64,000 nucleotides of DNA from Pontibacter silvestris (lineage in GTDB: Bacteria; Bacteroidota; Bacteroidia; Cytophagales; Hymenobacteraceae), in NCBI RefSeq assembly GCF_020907275.1, contig NZ_JAJJWI010000020.1, positions 1 through 64,000 on the forward strand, in the 5' to 3' direction. Both the position numbers and the translations under genes were made by a program. Positions 17,247-25,192 of this stretch are shown piece by piece; the stretch's first letter is position 1; each line of letters starts with the position of its first letter. The notes under the pieces are model-generated. The model was not told the origin of the DNA, searched no databases, and saw only the letters and a list, made by a program, of their open reading frames with translations.

Positions 17247-18749
17247 ATGAAAAACTTATTCTTTTCATCTTTATTTGTGGCAGTGGTTGCTTCGGCATGT
17301 ACACAACCACCTGCTGCTTCCTCATCTGAAAGCCCAAACAAACCACCTGCTCTTTCATCTATTCGGGAAGATGAGCTTCGGGAGGACATTTTCACTTTGG
17401 CAGGGGATGATATGCGAGGAAAAAGAGCTGGAACCGTAGACGAACTGCGGGCTGCTGCCTGGGTAGCAGAGCAGGCCCGCCAGGCAGGCTTGAAGCCTGC
17501 TGGTGACGATGGTACTTATTTTCAGTTCTTTCCTCTCCGAAGAAAGCAAGTAGCTGAAGAAAGTAAGCTACAGGTTAATGGTCAGCCACTAACTCTTTGG
17601 GAAGATGCCTGGGTCACATCACCAGTGGCAGGCAACATAAACAATGCCCCTGTCGTGTGGCTGAAGTCTTTAGCCGATACCACCGGGCAAGACTTCACAG
17701 GAAAAGTTGTAGCCATGTCGTTACAGCCTCCGGCCACACTTCCTGCTAAGGGTATGAGTTTGTGGGGTTACCGCTACATTTTGTCTGCTTTACGGCAGCA
17801 AGCCACCACATTAAGATCGCAGGGAGCCAGTGCCATTGTATTAGTGTCAGATTCTATGGCAGAAGCAAACCTTGCTTTTGCCGGACACGGTTTTGAGGAA
17901 GGAACTTACCAATTAGAAGATGCTGCCAACAATCAGTACGGCAGTAGTACACCTCTCATCCTAGTTAAACAAAAGTTTGCCTCCAATCTGCAGCAGGCAC
18001 AAGCCAAAATAACAGCTGCTATAAACGTAAATAGCTATGTTTATCCATCTATAAATGTAGTAGCTGTAGCACCAGGTACTGACCCGGAGCTTCGTGACGA
18101 GTATGTACTATTCAGTGGCCATCACGACCACGATGGTGTTGGCGTACCGATAGACGGAGACTCTATCTGGAATGGTGCTGACGATAATGCTTCTGTAAGT
18201 GTAGCTTTGCTAGCTATAGGCCGCGCCTGGACCCAGAGCCTGGGTAAACGTTCCGCCTTGTTTGTGTGGCATGGAGCTGAAGAGCGAGGATTGTTTGGTT
18301 CACGCTGGTACGCAGAGCATCCTACAGTAGAAAAAGAATCGATAGTGGCTGTATTAAATGGTGACATGATAGGGCGAAATGCTCCTGATTCTGCTGCCTT
18401 ACTGGGGGCTATCCCTCCTCACCGTAATTCAACTAATTTAGTTAACATGGCAATGCAGGCAAATGAGCAACTTACTAAGTTTACCGTAGATACCTCCTGG
18501 GATGAAGCATCTCACCCGGAAGGCTGGTACTTCAGAAGCGATCATCTTCCTTATGCCCGGGCCGGTATTCCAGCAATCTTCTTTACCACATTACTACACC
18601 CTGATTACCATACTCCCCGCGATGAGCCAAAAGGGATTGATATTTCTAAACTGGCCCGTATGACGCAATGGATGTATGCTACTGGCTGGGCCGTTTCTGA
18701 AACAGCTGAGCGTCCTGACGTTGACCCGGGAGCAAAGCTGGAACGGTAA
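17247..18749 (+). CDS. M28-family zinc metallopeptidase lipoprotein
   Basis: 500 residues. Signal peptide with lipobox VASAC (Cys18), then a Ser/Pro linker. Residues about 45-285 contain a protease-associated-like insertion. The M28 catalytic core follows: His292 in SGHHDHDG, the NGADDNASV bridging Asp, AEERGLFGS with the catalytic Glu, LNGDMIGRN, and HPDYHTPRDE supplying the last His ligand. Such enzymes are periplasmic or surface aminopeptidases; this one fits the Bacteroidota group often annotated as M28 peptidase. Single gene with a strong downstream terminator. Confidence 0.9.
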   Translation: MKNLFFSSLFVAVVASACTQPPAASSSESPNKPPALSSIREDELREDIFTLAGDDMRGKRAGTVDELRAAAWVAEQARQAGLKPAGDDGTYFQFFPLRRKQVAEESKLQVNGQPLTLWEDAWVTSPVAGNINNAPVVWLKSLADTTGQDFTGKVVAMSLQPPATLPAKGMSLWGYRYILSALRQQATTLRSQGASAIVLVSDSMAEANLAFAGHGFEEGTYQLEDAANNQYGSSTPLILVKQKFASNLQQAQAKITAAINVNSYVYPSINVVAVAPGTDPELRDEYVLFSGHHDHDGVGVPIDGDSIWNGADDNASVSVALLAIGRAWTQSLGKRSALFVWHGAEERGLFGSRWYAEHPTVEKESIVAVLNGDMIGRNAPDSAALLGAIPPHRNSTNLVNMAMQANEQLTKFTVDTSWDEASHPEGWYFRSDHLPYARAGIPAIFFTTLLHPDYHTPRDEPKGIDISKLARMTQWMYATGWAVSETAERPDVDPGAKLER

Positions 18750-18770
18750 GAGTTTGAATCTATTACCGAT

Positions 18771-18814
18771 AAACAAAAGTGGCTGCCTCTGTTTAGAGGC
18801 AGCCACTTTTGTTT
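18771..18814. terminator. Bidirectional terminator between M28 peptidase and fabI
   Basis: 20-bp perfect inverted repeat with a GTTT loop between convergent stops at 18749 (+) and 18834 (-). Confidence 0.92.
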
Positions 18815-18833
18815 TGATCAAAAAGCAATAAGC

Positions 18834-19646
18834 TTATTTGCTCATGGCGTCTACTATATCTTCTGAAATACCCATGGTTGAGAAACCTCCATCGTGCATC
18901 AGGTTCTGCATAGTTACCATTTTAGTAAGATCAGAGAACAAGGTAACACAATAGTCAGCACATGCATCGGCGGAGGCATTGCCAAGCGGAGACATTTTAT
19001 CAGCATAGTCATAGAAGGCATCGAAACCACCTACACCTGTACCGGCTGTTGTCTTAGTAGGAGACTGAGAGATAGTGTTTACACGTACCTTTTTAGCTTT
19101 ACCTAATCGATAGCCATAGTTACGGGCAATAGACTCCAGTACAGCTTTGGCCTGTGACATATCGGTATAGTCAGGGAATACACGTTGTGCCGCAATGTAA
19201 GAAAGTGCCACAATAGAACCCCACTCACTCATAGCGTCCTGCTTTTCGGCCACATGCATTACTTTATGGAAAGATAATGCAGAGATATCCAGCGTTTTCA
19301 GGAACCAGTCGTAGTTCAGGTCGCCATAGGATTTGCCTTTACGGACGTTCGGGCTTGAGCCGATTGAGTGCAGTATAAAATCAATTTTACCACCTAATAT
19401 TTCCTGAGCCTTTGTAAACAGGTTTTCCAGATCCTCTACAGAAGTAGCATCGGCAGGTATGATCTCTGCATTACAGGTTTCGGCCAGCTTATTTATTTCT
19501 CCCATACGCATGGCAATAGGGGCATTGGACAGCACAAATTCAGCACCCTCTTCTTTGGCACGTAAAGCCACTTTCCAGGCTATAGACTTTTCGTCCAATG
19601 CGCCAAAAATGATTCCTTTCTTTCCTTTAAGTAAGTTATAGGACAT
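18834..19646 (-). CDS. fabI: Enoyl-[acyl-carrier-protein] reductase (NADH)
   Basis: 270 residues. Rossmann SDR with a FabI-type nucleotide site (GIIFGALDEKSIAW) rather than GxxxGxG. The catalytic Tyr160-x6-Lys167 spacing is the FabI form, with a second conserved Tyr150. HSIGSSPN and the SQSPTKTTAGTGV loop fit the substrate-binding region. It performs the last step of each fatty-acid elongation cycle in the cytoplasm. A TAnnTTTG box lies about 50 bp upstream. Confidence 0.95.
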   Translation of the reverse strand: MSYNLLKGKKGIIFGALDEKSIAWKVALRAKEEGAEFVLSNAPIAMRMGEINKLAETCNAEIIPADATSVEDLENLFTKAQEILGGKIDFILHSIGSSPNVRKGKSYGDLNYDWFLKTLDISALSFHKVMHVAEKQDAMSEWGSIVALSYIAAQRVFPDYTDMSQAKAVLESIARNYGYRLGKAKKVRVNTISQSPTKTTAGTGVGGFDAFYDYADKMSPLGNASADACADYCVTLFSDLTKMVTMQNLMHDGGFSTMGISEDIVDAMSK

Positions 19647-19697
19647 GTCTTTATAGTTTTATTGTTTCTCTCTAAATCCGGCTACTTTCAGCATTGC

Positions 19698-19705
19698 CAA
19701 AATTA
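19698..19705 (-). promoter_or_regulatory. Bacteroidota -7 promoter box upstream of fabI
   Basis: Minus-strand TAATTTTG, 51 nt before the fabI start codon. Confidence 0.45.
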
Positions 19706-19729
19706 AGGCAGCAATATAAGCATAACTAT

Positions 19730-21409
19730 TTATAGTGAAAGCAACTCTTTAGCACTTTGATACGCATTTGCACTCGGATTTGCTCCTGCAATCATGTGTG
19801 CAATCTCATCCACACGCTCCTGCTCATCCAGTTTTCTTACCCGGCTGATAGTACGGTCTTCTCTGTCTTCCTTAAACACAAAGTAATGAGAGTCGCCCTG
19901 TGCCGCAATCTGAGGCAAGTGTGAGATAGCTATTATCTGATGCTTCTGCGCCATTTGTTGCATCATCTTTCCAACTTTTACGGCTACTTCTCCTGAAATA
20001 CCTGTATCAATTTCATCAAACACAATGGTAGGCAGCGCTGTTTTGTCTGCCAGCATATATTTCACGCTCAACATTAAGCGGGAAAACTCACCACCAGAAG
20101 CTGCCTTACTAAGAGACTGTGGCTGTGCTCCTTTGTTTGCACTAAATAGAATACTGATTTCGTCGGTACCAGTGGCAGAAGGTAATATAGCGTTATGCTG
20201 AATAACGATGCGGGCATTTGGCATACCTAACTCTGCCAGCAAACTATAAAGCTCCTGTTCAAATTTACCAAACGAGGCTTTACGACGCTCAGAAAGCACC
20301 TTCGCTTTCTCCAGCACGTCTTTCTCTGCCTTCTCCATTGCTTTCTGAGTTTTCGCTATAGCGGCATCCAGATTCACCACACTGCCAACCCTATTCTCCA
20401 GGTCGCGCTGAATATCCTGCAACTCGGCTAAAGTTGATACCTGGTGCTTGCGCTGCAGAGTATAAATCATATCCAGGCGCTCCTGCACTTCAGTAGCACG
20501 TATTGGATCTGCTTCCATATTGCGTTCGGCATCTTCCAGTTCACCGGCAATATCGTTCAGCTCTATCATACAGCTTTCCGTACGGGTACGTAACTCATCG
20601 TATACGGGTGAAAAGGACGATAGCTGACCGATCAGGTATATTGTATCTTTTAAAGCCGAGGTAATATTAAACTCTGATTCTGTCAGGTATTGTACTGCCT
20701 GTGTCAGCTTTAACTTAATATCTTCAGCATTCTCCAGTTGTTTCAGCTCAGACTCCAGGGTTTCCTGCTCTCCTTCCTGCAGGTTTGCCTCTTCCAGCTC
20801 ATTCAGCAGGAAAGCATGGTAATCGTGCTCTTTCTGTGCCTGGGCAAGTTGGTCTACCAGCTTTTTGTGGTCAGACTCAAGCTTTTTATACTTGCGGTAA
20901 GTATCATGGTAAACCTTTAAGTAAGATAAATTACCCGCATAAATATCAAGTGAAGTATTACCGGCATACACGTCGAGTATGTTTAGCTGATAACTTGTAT
21001 CGCCAAGCTGTAGCGTGTCGTGCTGCGAATGGACATCCATCAGGTTCTCCCCTATCTTCCGGATTACATCAAGCGTAACAGGCGTATCATTAACAAAAGC
21101 ACGCGACTTACCGCTTGGGCTTATTTCCCGGCGCAGAATACACTGATTATCAAAGTCAAGGTCTTCCGCTACGAAAATTTCCTTTAGGTTGTAAGAAGAA
21201 ATATCAAATACGCCCTCAATTACACATTTCTGTTCCTGATTAAACAGCAACTTACTATCCGCCCGGTTACCAAGCAGTAAGCCTATGGCACCCAGCATAA
21301 TAGATTTACCGGCACCAGTTTCACCTGTAATAATATTCAGCACCGGCGATGGGTTCATCTCCAGCTTCTCTATTAAGGCGTAGTTTTTAATTTTAAGATC
21401 TATCAGCAT
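19730..21409 (-). CDS. recN: DNA repair protein RecN
   Basis: 559 residues from ATG 21409 (MLIDLKIKNYALI, the conserved RecN start); an upstream TTG at 21430 is rejected. SMC-like architecture: Walker A GETGAGKS at residues 29-36, a long coiled-coil middle (about 155-370), ABC signature AASGGEFSRL, and Walker B TIVFDEIDTGISG. RecN acts in double-strand break repair. It ends the leftward bamD-rpoZ-coaC-coaB-porD-recN block, an order common in Bacteroidota. A purine-rich repetitive spacer lies just upstream. Confidence 0.95.
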   Translation of the reverse strand: MLIDLKIKNYALIEKLEMNPSPVLNIITGETGAGKSIMLGAIGLLLGNRADSKLLFNQEQKCVIEGVFDISSYNLKEIFVAEDLDFDNQCILRREISPSGKSRAFVNDTPVTLDVIRKIGENLMDVHSQHDTLQLGDTSYQLNILDVYAGNTSLDIYAGNLSYLKVYHDTYRKYKKLESDHKKLVDQLAQAQKEHDYHAFLLNELEEANLQEGEQETLESELKQLENAEDIKLKLTQAVQYLTESEFNITSALKDTIYLIGQLSSFSPVYDELRTRTESCMIELNDIAGELEDAERNMEADPIRATEVQERLDMIYTLQRKHQVSTLAELQDIQRDLENRVGSVVNLDAAIAKTQKAMEKAEKDVLEKAKVLSERRKASFGKFEQELYSLLAELGMPNARIVIQHNAILPSATGTDEISILFSANKGAQPQSLSKAASGGEFSRLMLSVKYMLADKTALPTIVFDEIDTGISGEVAVKVGKMMQQMAQKHQIIAISHLPQIAAQGDSHYFVFKEDREDRTISRVRKLDEQERVDEIAHMIAGANPSANAYQSAKELLSL

Positions 21410-21550
21410 AAGAAATAAGACACAAGACAATAGACATAAGATAAAGACTTTTTGCCTATGCTTAGTTCGCTATTTTGTTCTTTGTAAAAGCTTGGTTAAA
21501 AATCAGAAACTTTACGTTAATGCACAGGCTCAGTAACTGCTCTTGTGCTT

Positions 21551-21781
21551 TCAGTAAGCTGTTTCTCTGTCGTAAATAATTTCCTCTATCTGCGGCAAAG
21601 GCATCACATGCCTGCCTTCCCGCTGGTCTTGCATTACTAACTGCTCTGCTGTCACTTGTTTAAGTGAGCCATGTAAGACTACTCTGTTACGCAGCACTAC
21701 CTGCACCACAGGGCGTTGTAATAGCTCCTGGGCATGTTGTACAATATCTTTTCTTAGAATTCGGGTTTGGCGCTTTCCCAT
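21551..21781 (-). CDS. Small conserved protein of unknown function
   Basis: 76 residues from ATG 21781; an earlier GTG at 21808 is possible. A basic N-terminus (MGKRQTRILRK) is followed by a beta-rich segment (VVQVVLRNRVVLHGSLKQV) that could fold like a small Sm/SH3-type barrel. No signal peptide. It sits between porD and recN on the same strand. The fold is inferred from pattern; I do not recognise the family. Confidence 0.65.
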   Translation of the reverse strand: MGKRQTRILRKDIVQHAQELLQRPVVQVVLRNRVVLHGSLKQVTAEQLVMQDQREGRHVMPLPQIEEIIYDRETAY

Positions 21782-21856
21782 GTAGTGTATCAGATGGTCT
21801 GGCAGCACTATCTGCCACCGTGAAGTTACACTCTTTCTGTGAGATTTGGAAAAGGA

Positions 21857-22759
21857 TTAACGCTGTAGCAGCACTTCGTATTTAGAGTTATTGGTTGGGT
21901 CTACCTGCGATAGAATAGAGTATGCCTGCTGCTTTTCGGCTGGAGCAGCTGTTTTAAACATATTGGTTAGCTCATCAGCTTTCGCATCGAAAAATGAACG
22001 CAAAATGGCAGCACCAGGCTTCTGTTGTTGCAAACGCTGAACATTGGCCAATACATCTAACACAGATTTACGTGCTTTTTCCGGGTCTTCAGCCATGATG
22101 TCTATTCCCTGGCGGTGCATTATGTAAATACCCTCGCGAAAAGACTGGAACTGCGGGTCCTGCAGGTTGTCAATCATCCAATAACGGTTACGGTTATCTT
22201 CAAATGGTTTCCAGCCTGGGTAGCTTCCCTGCGAAGAAGCCACATTCAGTATACTGCGTGCCTGGTCAAAAGCAGCGGCTCCACCTAACTTTCCGAAGCT
22301 GTCGTTATCCATCCCTATCATCATATAGGCATAAAAAGCAAGCATGGAGGTCAGGTTAGAGGTATAACCGTTATCGGCATATTCTAACTGTTGTGCATTA
22401 CTGAACTGGAAGGTCCAGTCTTTGTCTATGAAAGAGAAAAGCGTAGACTCGTACGCGGTACCATAAGCCGGGCGCACAGATAAAACCTGCACATTAGCCT
22501 TGAAAACACCTATTTCCGGCATTTCTGTCAGGTTAATAAGCAGGCGGCACTTAATACGTTCGCTTGTGCGGTAAGGCTGGTTTGTCCAGCGGCGGTTGTT
22601 CATAAACTCGAAAATGCGTGTTTGCATATCCTTGAACAACTGCCTGTCTGTATATTGCACCTGCTCGCTGTTAACCACTACATCACACTGCAGCTCCTGC
22701 GCTTTTGCACTCCAGGCTGCTACACAACACAACAGCAAAACCAGTACTTTCTTAAGCAT
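21857..22759 (-). CDS. porD: DUF4835 family protein, type IX secretion PorD-like
   Basis: 300 residues. Signal peptide (about 1-20, ending in SAKAQ). The mature N-terminus, ELQCDVVVNSEQVQYTDRQLF followed by FEFMNNRRWTN, is the hallmark of DUF4835, which is annotated as PorD, a periplasmic accessory of the type IX secretion system. It starts 8 nt before the end of the preceding coaB gene, so translation is probably coupled. The PorD name depends on family knowledge; no other T9SS gene is in the window. Confidence 0.82.
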   Translation of the reverse strand: MLKKVLVLLLCCVAAWSAKAQELQCDVVVNSEQVQYTDRQLFKDMQTRIFEFMNNRRWTNQPYRTSERIKCRLLINLTEMPEIGVFKANVQVLSVRPAYGTAYESTLFSFIDKDWTFQFSNAQQLEYADNGYTSNLTSMLAFYAYMMIGMDNDSFGKLGGAAAFDQARSILNVASSQGSYPGWKPFEDNRNRYWMIDNLQDPQFQSFREGIYIMHRQGIDIMAEDPEKARKSVLDVLANVQRLQQQKPGAAILRSFFDAKADELTNMFKTAAPAEKQQAYSILSQVDPTNNSKYEVLLQR

Positions 22760-23414
22760 GTAATCGCTCCCAGATTAAATTTACAATATCCTGTGCCACC
22801 TCATTTTTTTGCTTCAGTTCAAAAGCAGTAACAGCGTCAGGCTCAATTATGGTTACTTTATTTGTGTCATGCTTAAAACCTGCGCCTTTATCATTCAGCG
22901 AGTTCAGCACAATCATATTCAGGTTTTTCTTACTGAGCTTTTCCCGGGCATTTGTGCTCTCGTTATGCGTTTCAAGTGCAAACCCTACCGAGAACTGCCC
23001 CGGCAGCTTTACTTTCCCCAGTTCAGCTGCTATATCAACGTTCTTAACAAGTTCAATGGTAAGGTCGTTTCCTTCTTTCTTTATTTTTTTATCGGCAACT
23101 ACTTTAGGCTTATAATCAGCTACAGCAGCGGCATATACTATAATATCGGCTGCAGGAGCTCGTTCTTTTACAGCCTCATACATTTGGTCGGCAGAAGTAA
23201 CTGCTGTAACGATAACAGCCGGGTTGTCTATGTCTAAACAAGTAGGGCCGGATACTAATTGTACAGTAGCTCCACACTGCGCAAAGCGCTCTGCTATTGC
23301 AAAACCCATTTTACCTGTAGAGTGGTTCCCTATGAAACGAACAGGATCTATAGCTTCATAAGTTGGGCCTGCTGTAAGCAGCACTTTTTTACCCTTAAAC
23401 GATTTTTCCAACAC
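22752..23414 (-). CDS. coaB: Phosphopantothenoylcysteine synthetase domain (CoaB), separated from CoaC
   Basis: 220 residues: the CoaB half of the usually fused CoaBC. It opens with KGKKVLLTAGPTYEAIDPVRFIGN and STGKMG, the nucleotide-binding region, and has the AAAVADYKP and NLIVLN-like (NMIVLNSLND) motifs. It joins 4'-phosphopantothenate to cysteine. The only start in frame is a GTG inside the coaC end, 20 nt upstream of the coaC stop. Dropping one A from the A5 run at the junction would restore one open frame through both domains. So this is either a real split gene with coupled translation or a sequence error. Confidence 0.85.
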   Translation of the reverse strand: MLEKSFKGKKVLLTAGPTYEAIDPVRFIGNHSTGKMGFAIAERFAQCGATVQLVSGPTCLDIDNPAVIVTAVTSADQMYEAVKERAPAADIIVYAAAVADYKPKVVADKKIKKEGNDLTIELVKNVDIAAELGKVKLPGQFSVGFALETHNESTNAREKLSKKNLNMIVLNSLNDKGAGFKHDTNKVTIIEPDAVTAFELKQKNEVAQDIVNLIWERLHA

Positions 23415-23955
23415 CCGAAAAGAAATTCAATAGCACTTGTACAATCTCCTCTGGCTCAGCCATACGGCCCTGGCCCACAAGACCACTGGCTAACTCGCCA
23501 TGTCCTGCCTCAATTATATGGTTGCCGTACGCCTGTAACTTTCTGAAGTTATTCTGCACAGCCGGATGCTGATACATATCCAGGTCCATGGCGGGGGCAA
23601 CAAAAACAGGGCAGCGGGCAGAAAGATAAGTAGCACTAAGCAAATTATCGCAAAGGCCGTTGGCTAGTTTGGCAACTGTATTGGCACTGGCAGGAGCCAA
23701 TACCATGGCATCGCCCCAAAGGCCCAGTTCCACATGATTATGCCACACACCAGTATCATCTTTCACAAACTGGCTAAGTACTGGCCGCTTAGAAAGAGTA
23801 GCCAAGGTAAGAGGGGTTATAAATTCAGAAGCAGAAGCCGTCATAATGACCTGTACTTCTGCTTCTGCTTTAATGAGCTGGCGAACAAGAAGCGCTGACT
23901 TATACGCAGCGATACTTCCGCAAACTCCCAGTATTATTCTTTTATGCCGGAGCAT
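23395..23955 (-). CDS. coaC: Phosphopantothenoylcysteine decarboxylase domain (CoaC)
   Basis: 186 residues: flavoprotein (HFCD fold) half of CoaBC. It has the start GVCGSIAAYKSALLV, the conserved His74 (HNHVELG), and the FMN-binding APASANTVAKLANG. Two positions differ from E. coli Dfp: PxMN reads PAMD (Asp124) and the reductive Cys in CGxxGxGRM reads Ser157 (SGLVGQGRM); I believe Bacteroidota homologues share these. The frame ends 13 residues after the domain, where fused homologues continue into CoaB. Second gene after rpoZ in the conserved block. Confidence 0.87.
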   Translation of the reverse strand: MLRHKRIILGVCGSIAAYKSALLVRQLIKAEAEVQVIMTASASEFITPLTLATLSKRPVLSQFVKDDTGVWHNHVELGLWGDAMVLAPASANTVAKLANGLCDNLLSATYLSARCPVFVAPAMDLDMYQHPAVQNNFRKLQAYGNHIIEAGHGELASGLVGQGRMAEPEEIVQVLLNFFSGVGKIV

Positions 23956-23964
23956 AGGCCTTAC

Positions 23965-24291
23965 TTACAGGCTTAATTCGTCTGACTCTTCGTCTGGAGT
24001 ACGCACGTATACCTTTCCTTCTAAGAACTCTTCGATAGCAAGGTTAGTTGGCTTAGGCAGACGCTCATAGTATTTAGAGATTTCGATTTGCTCGCGGTTC
24101 TCAAACACTTCCTCCAGGTTATCTACAGTAGTCGCAAACTCTGCAAGTTTAGAGTTTAACTCTTCTTTCAGCTTAACAGAAACCTGATTTGCTCTTTTAG
24201 AGATTACAGCCACAGACATGTACACATTGCCAGTTTGCTTAGCAAAATCGGCCATGTTGCGGGTAACAATAGATGATGGAACAGTTGCCAT
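23965..24291 (-). CDS. rpoZ: RNA polymerase omega subunit (Bacteroidota type)
   Basis: 108 residues. The start MATVPSSIVTRNMADFAKQTGN and the VAVISKRANQV helix are the Bacteroidota form of omega, which is more divergent and longer than the E. coli protein. It assists assembly of the core polymerase. It lies 9 bp before coaC and 10 bp after bamD, so it is co-transcribed. Confidence 0.9.
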   Translation of the reverse strand: MATVPSSIVTRNMADFAKQTGNVYMSVAVISKRANQVSVKLKEELNSKLAEFATTVDNLEEVFENREQIEISKYYERLPKPTNLAIEEFLEGKVYVRTPDEESDELSL

Positions 24292-24301
24292 ATATATTAA
24301 C

Positions 24302-25126
24302 TTATGAGTTTTCGTTTTTATTTTTCTTTATTTCATCGAGCGCAGCTAAAGCCTGATCATAAATCTGCTCTGCATTACGCTTGTTTTTACTATCCGGGTA
24401 CAGGTCTACAAAGCTCTGATAGTAATCTATCACCTGATAGTACCGCTCCTCCTGCTTATTCAGCACGCTTTGCTTCGCATACTGAAACTGTGCATCAAGC
24501 CTTAAATAAGAGGCTTGGTCGCTGTATGGTGATGCCGGATGCTCTTGTAAGAAGTTCGTGAGTGTAGTTACAGCCGCATTATAATAGCGTATTTTGTAGT
24601 ACAGCTCTGCGTTTACGAATGCCTTTCTATCAAGCTTAACGTTAAGATCCTCAATCATCTGGTTAGCTTCATCCACAAACTTGCTGTTCGGGTAGCGTAT
24701 CGTAAACTCCTGAAGAGCCTCAATAGCAGTTAATGTGCTGGTTTGGTCCTGTTCATAGCTTGGCGAACTGTTGTAATTCGACTTGGCATATAAGAACATT
24801 GCCTCTTCAGACAGCGGGCTTCTGGGATACAACTCATAAAAGCTTTTAAAGTGGAAAGCACTTAACAAGTAATCGCCTTGCTGATAATAAGTATTGGCAA
24901 AGTAAAATTTAGCTTGTTCAGCTTCCTGCCTACCACTCAATAAAGGTAACACCTGCTCCAGTAACTGGCTAGCTCGGTAATAATCACCTTTTTCGTAGTA
25001 CTGGACAGCTGCCTGATATTTTTGATCAACATCAGTGCTCTTTAAAATCTTTTGAAAGTTGCTACAGCTGGCACCCAGCAGTAACAAGGCAACAAAAGCA
25101 ACGGTATGGAGAAAGCCTCTATTCAT
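24302..25126 (-). CDS. bamD: Outer membrane assembly lipoprotein BamD
   Basis: 274 residues. Lipoprotein signal (residues 1-20, GASC lipobox, Cys21). Five TPR-like repeats span about residues 35-265, including YEKGDYYRASQLLEQVLP and the QAKFYFANTYYQQGDY pair. BamD bridges BamA and the rest of the barrel-assembly machine at the inner face of the outer membrane. It heads the block with rpoZ, coaC, coaB, porD and recN. A TAnnTTTG box lies only 8 nt before its start. Confidence 0.92.
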   Translation of the reverse strand: MNRGFLHTVAFVALLLLGASCSNFQKILKSTDVDQKYQAAVQYYEKGDYYRASQLLEQVLPLLSGRQEAEQAKFYFANTYYQQGDYLLSAFHFKSFYELYPRSPLSEEAMFLYAKSNYNSSPSYEQDQTSTLTAIEALQEFTIRYPNSKFVDEANQMIEDLNVKLDRKAFVNAELYYKIRYYNAAVTTLTNFLQEHPASPYSDQASYLRLDAQFQYAKQSVLNKQEERYYQVIDYYQSFVDLYPDSKNKRNAEQIYDQALAALDEIKKNKNENS

Positions 25127-25133
25127 TAACAGG

Positions 25134-25141
25134 CAAAATTA
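25134..25141 (-). promoter_or_regulatory. Bacteroidota -7 promoter box upstream of bamD
   Basis: Minus-strand TAATTTTG ends 7 nt from the bamD ATG, implying a very short leader if used. Confidence 0.4.
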
Positions 25142-25192
25142 TATAATAACTGCGTGATTTACAAAACAGATTTACATCTGGCATAAAACACC

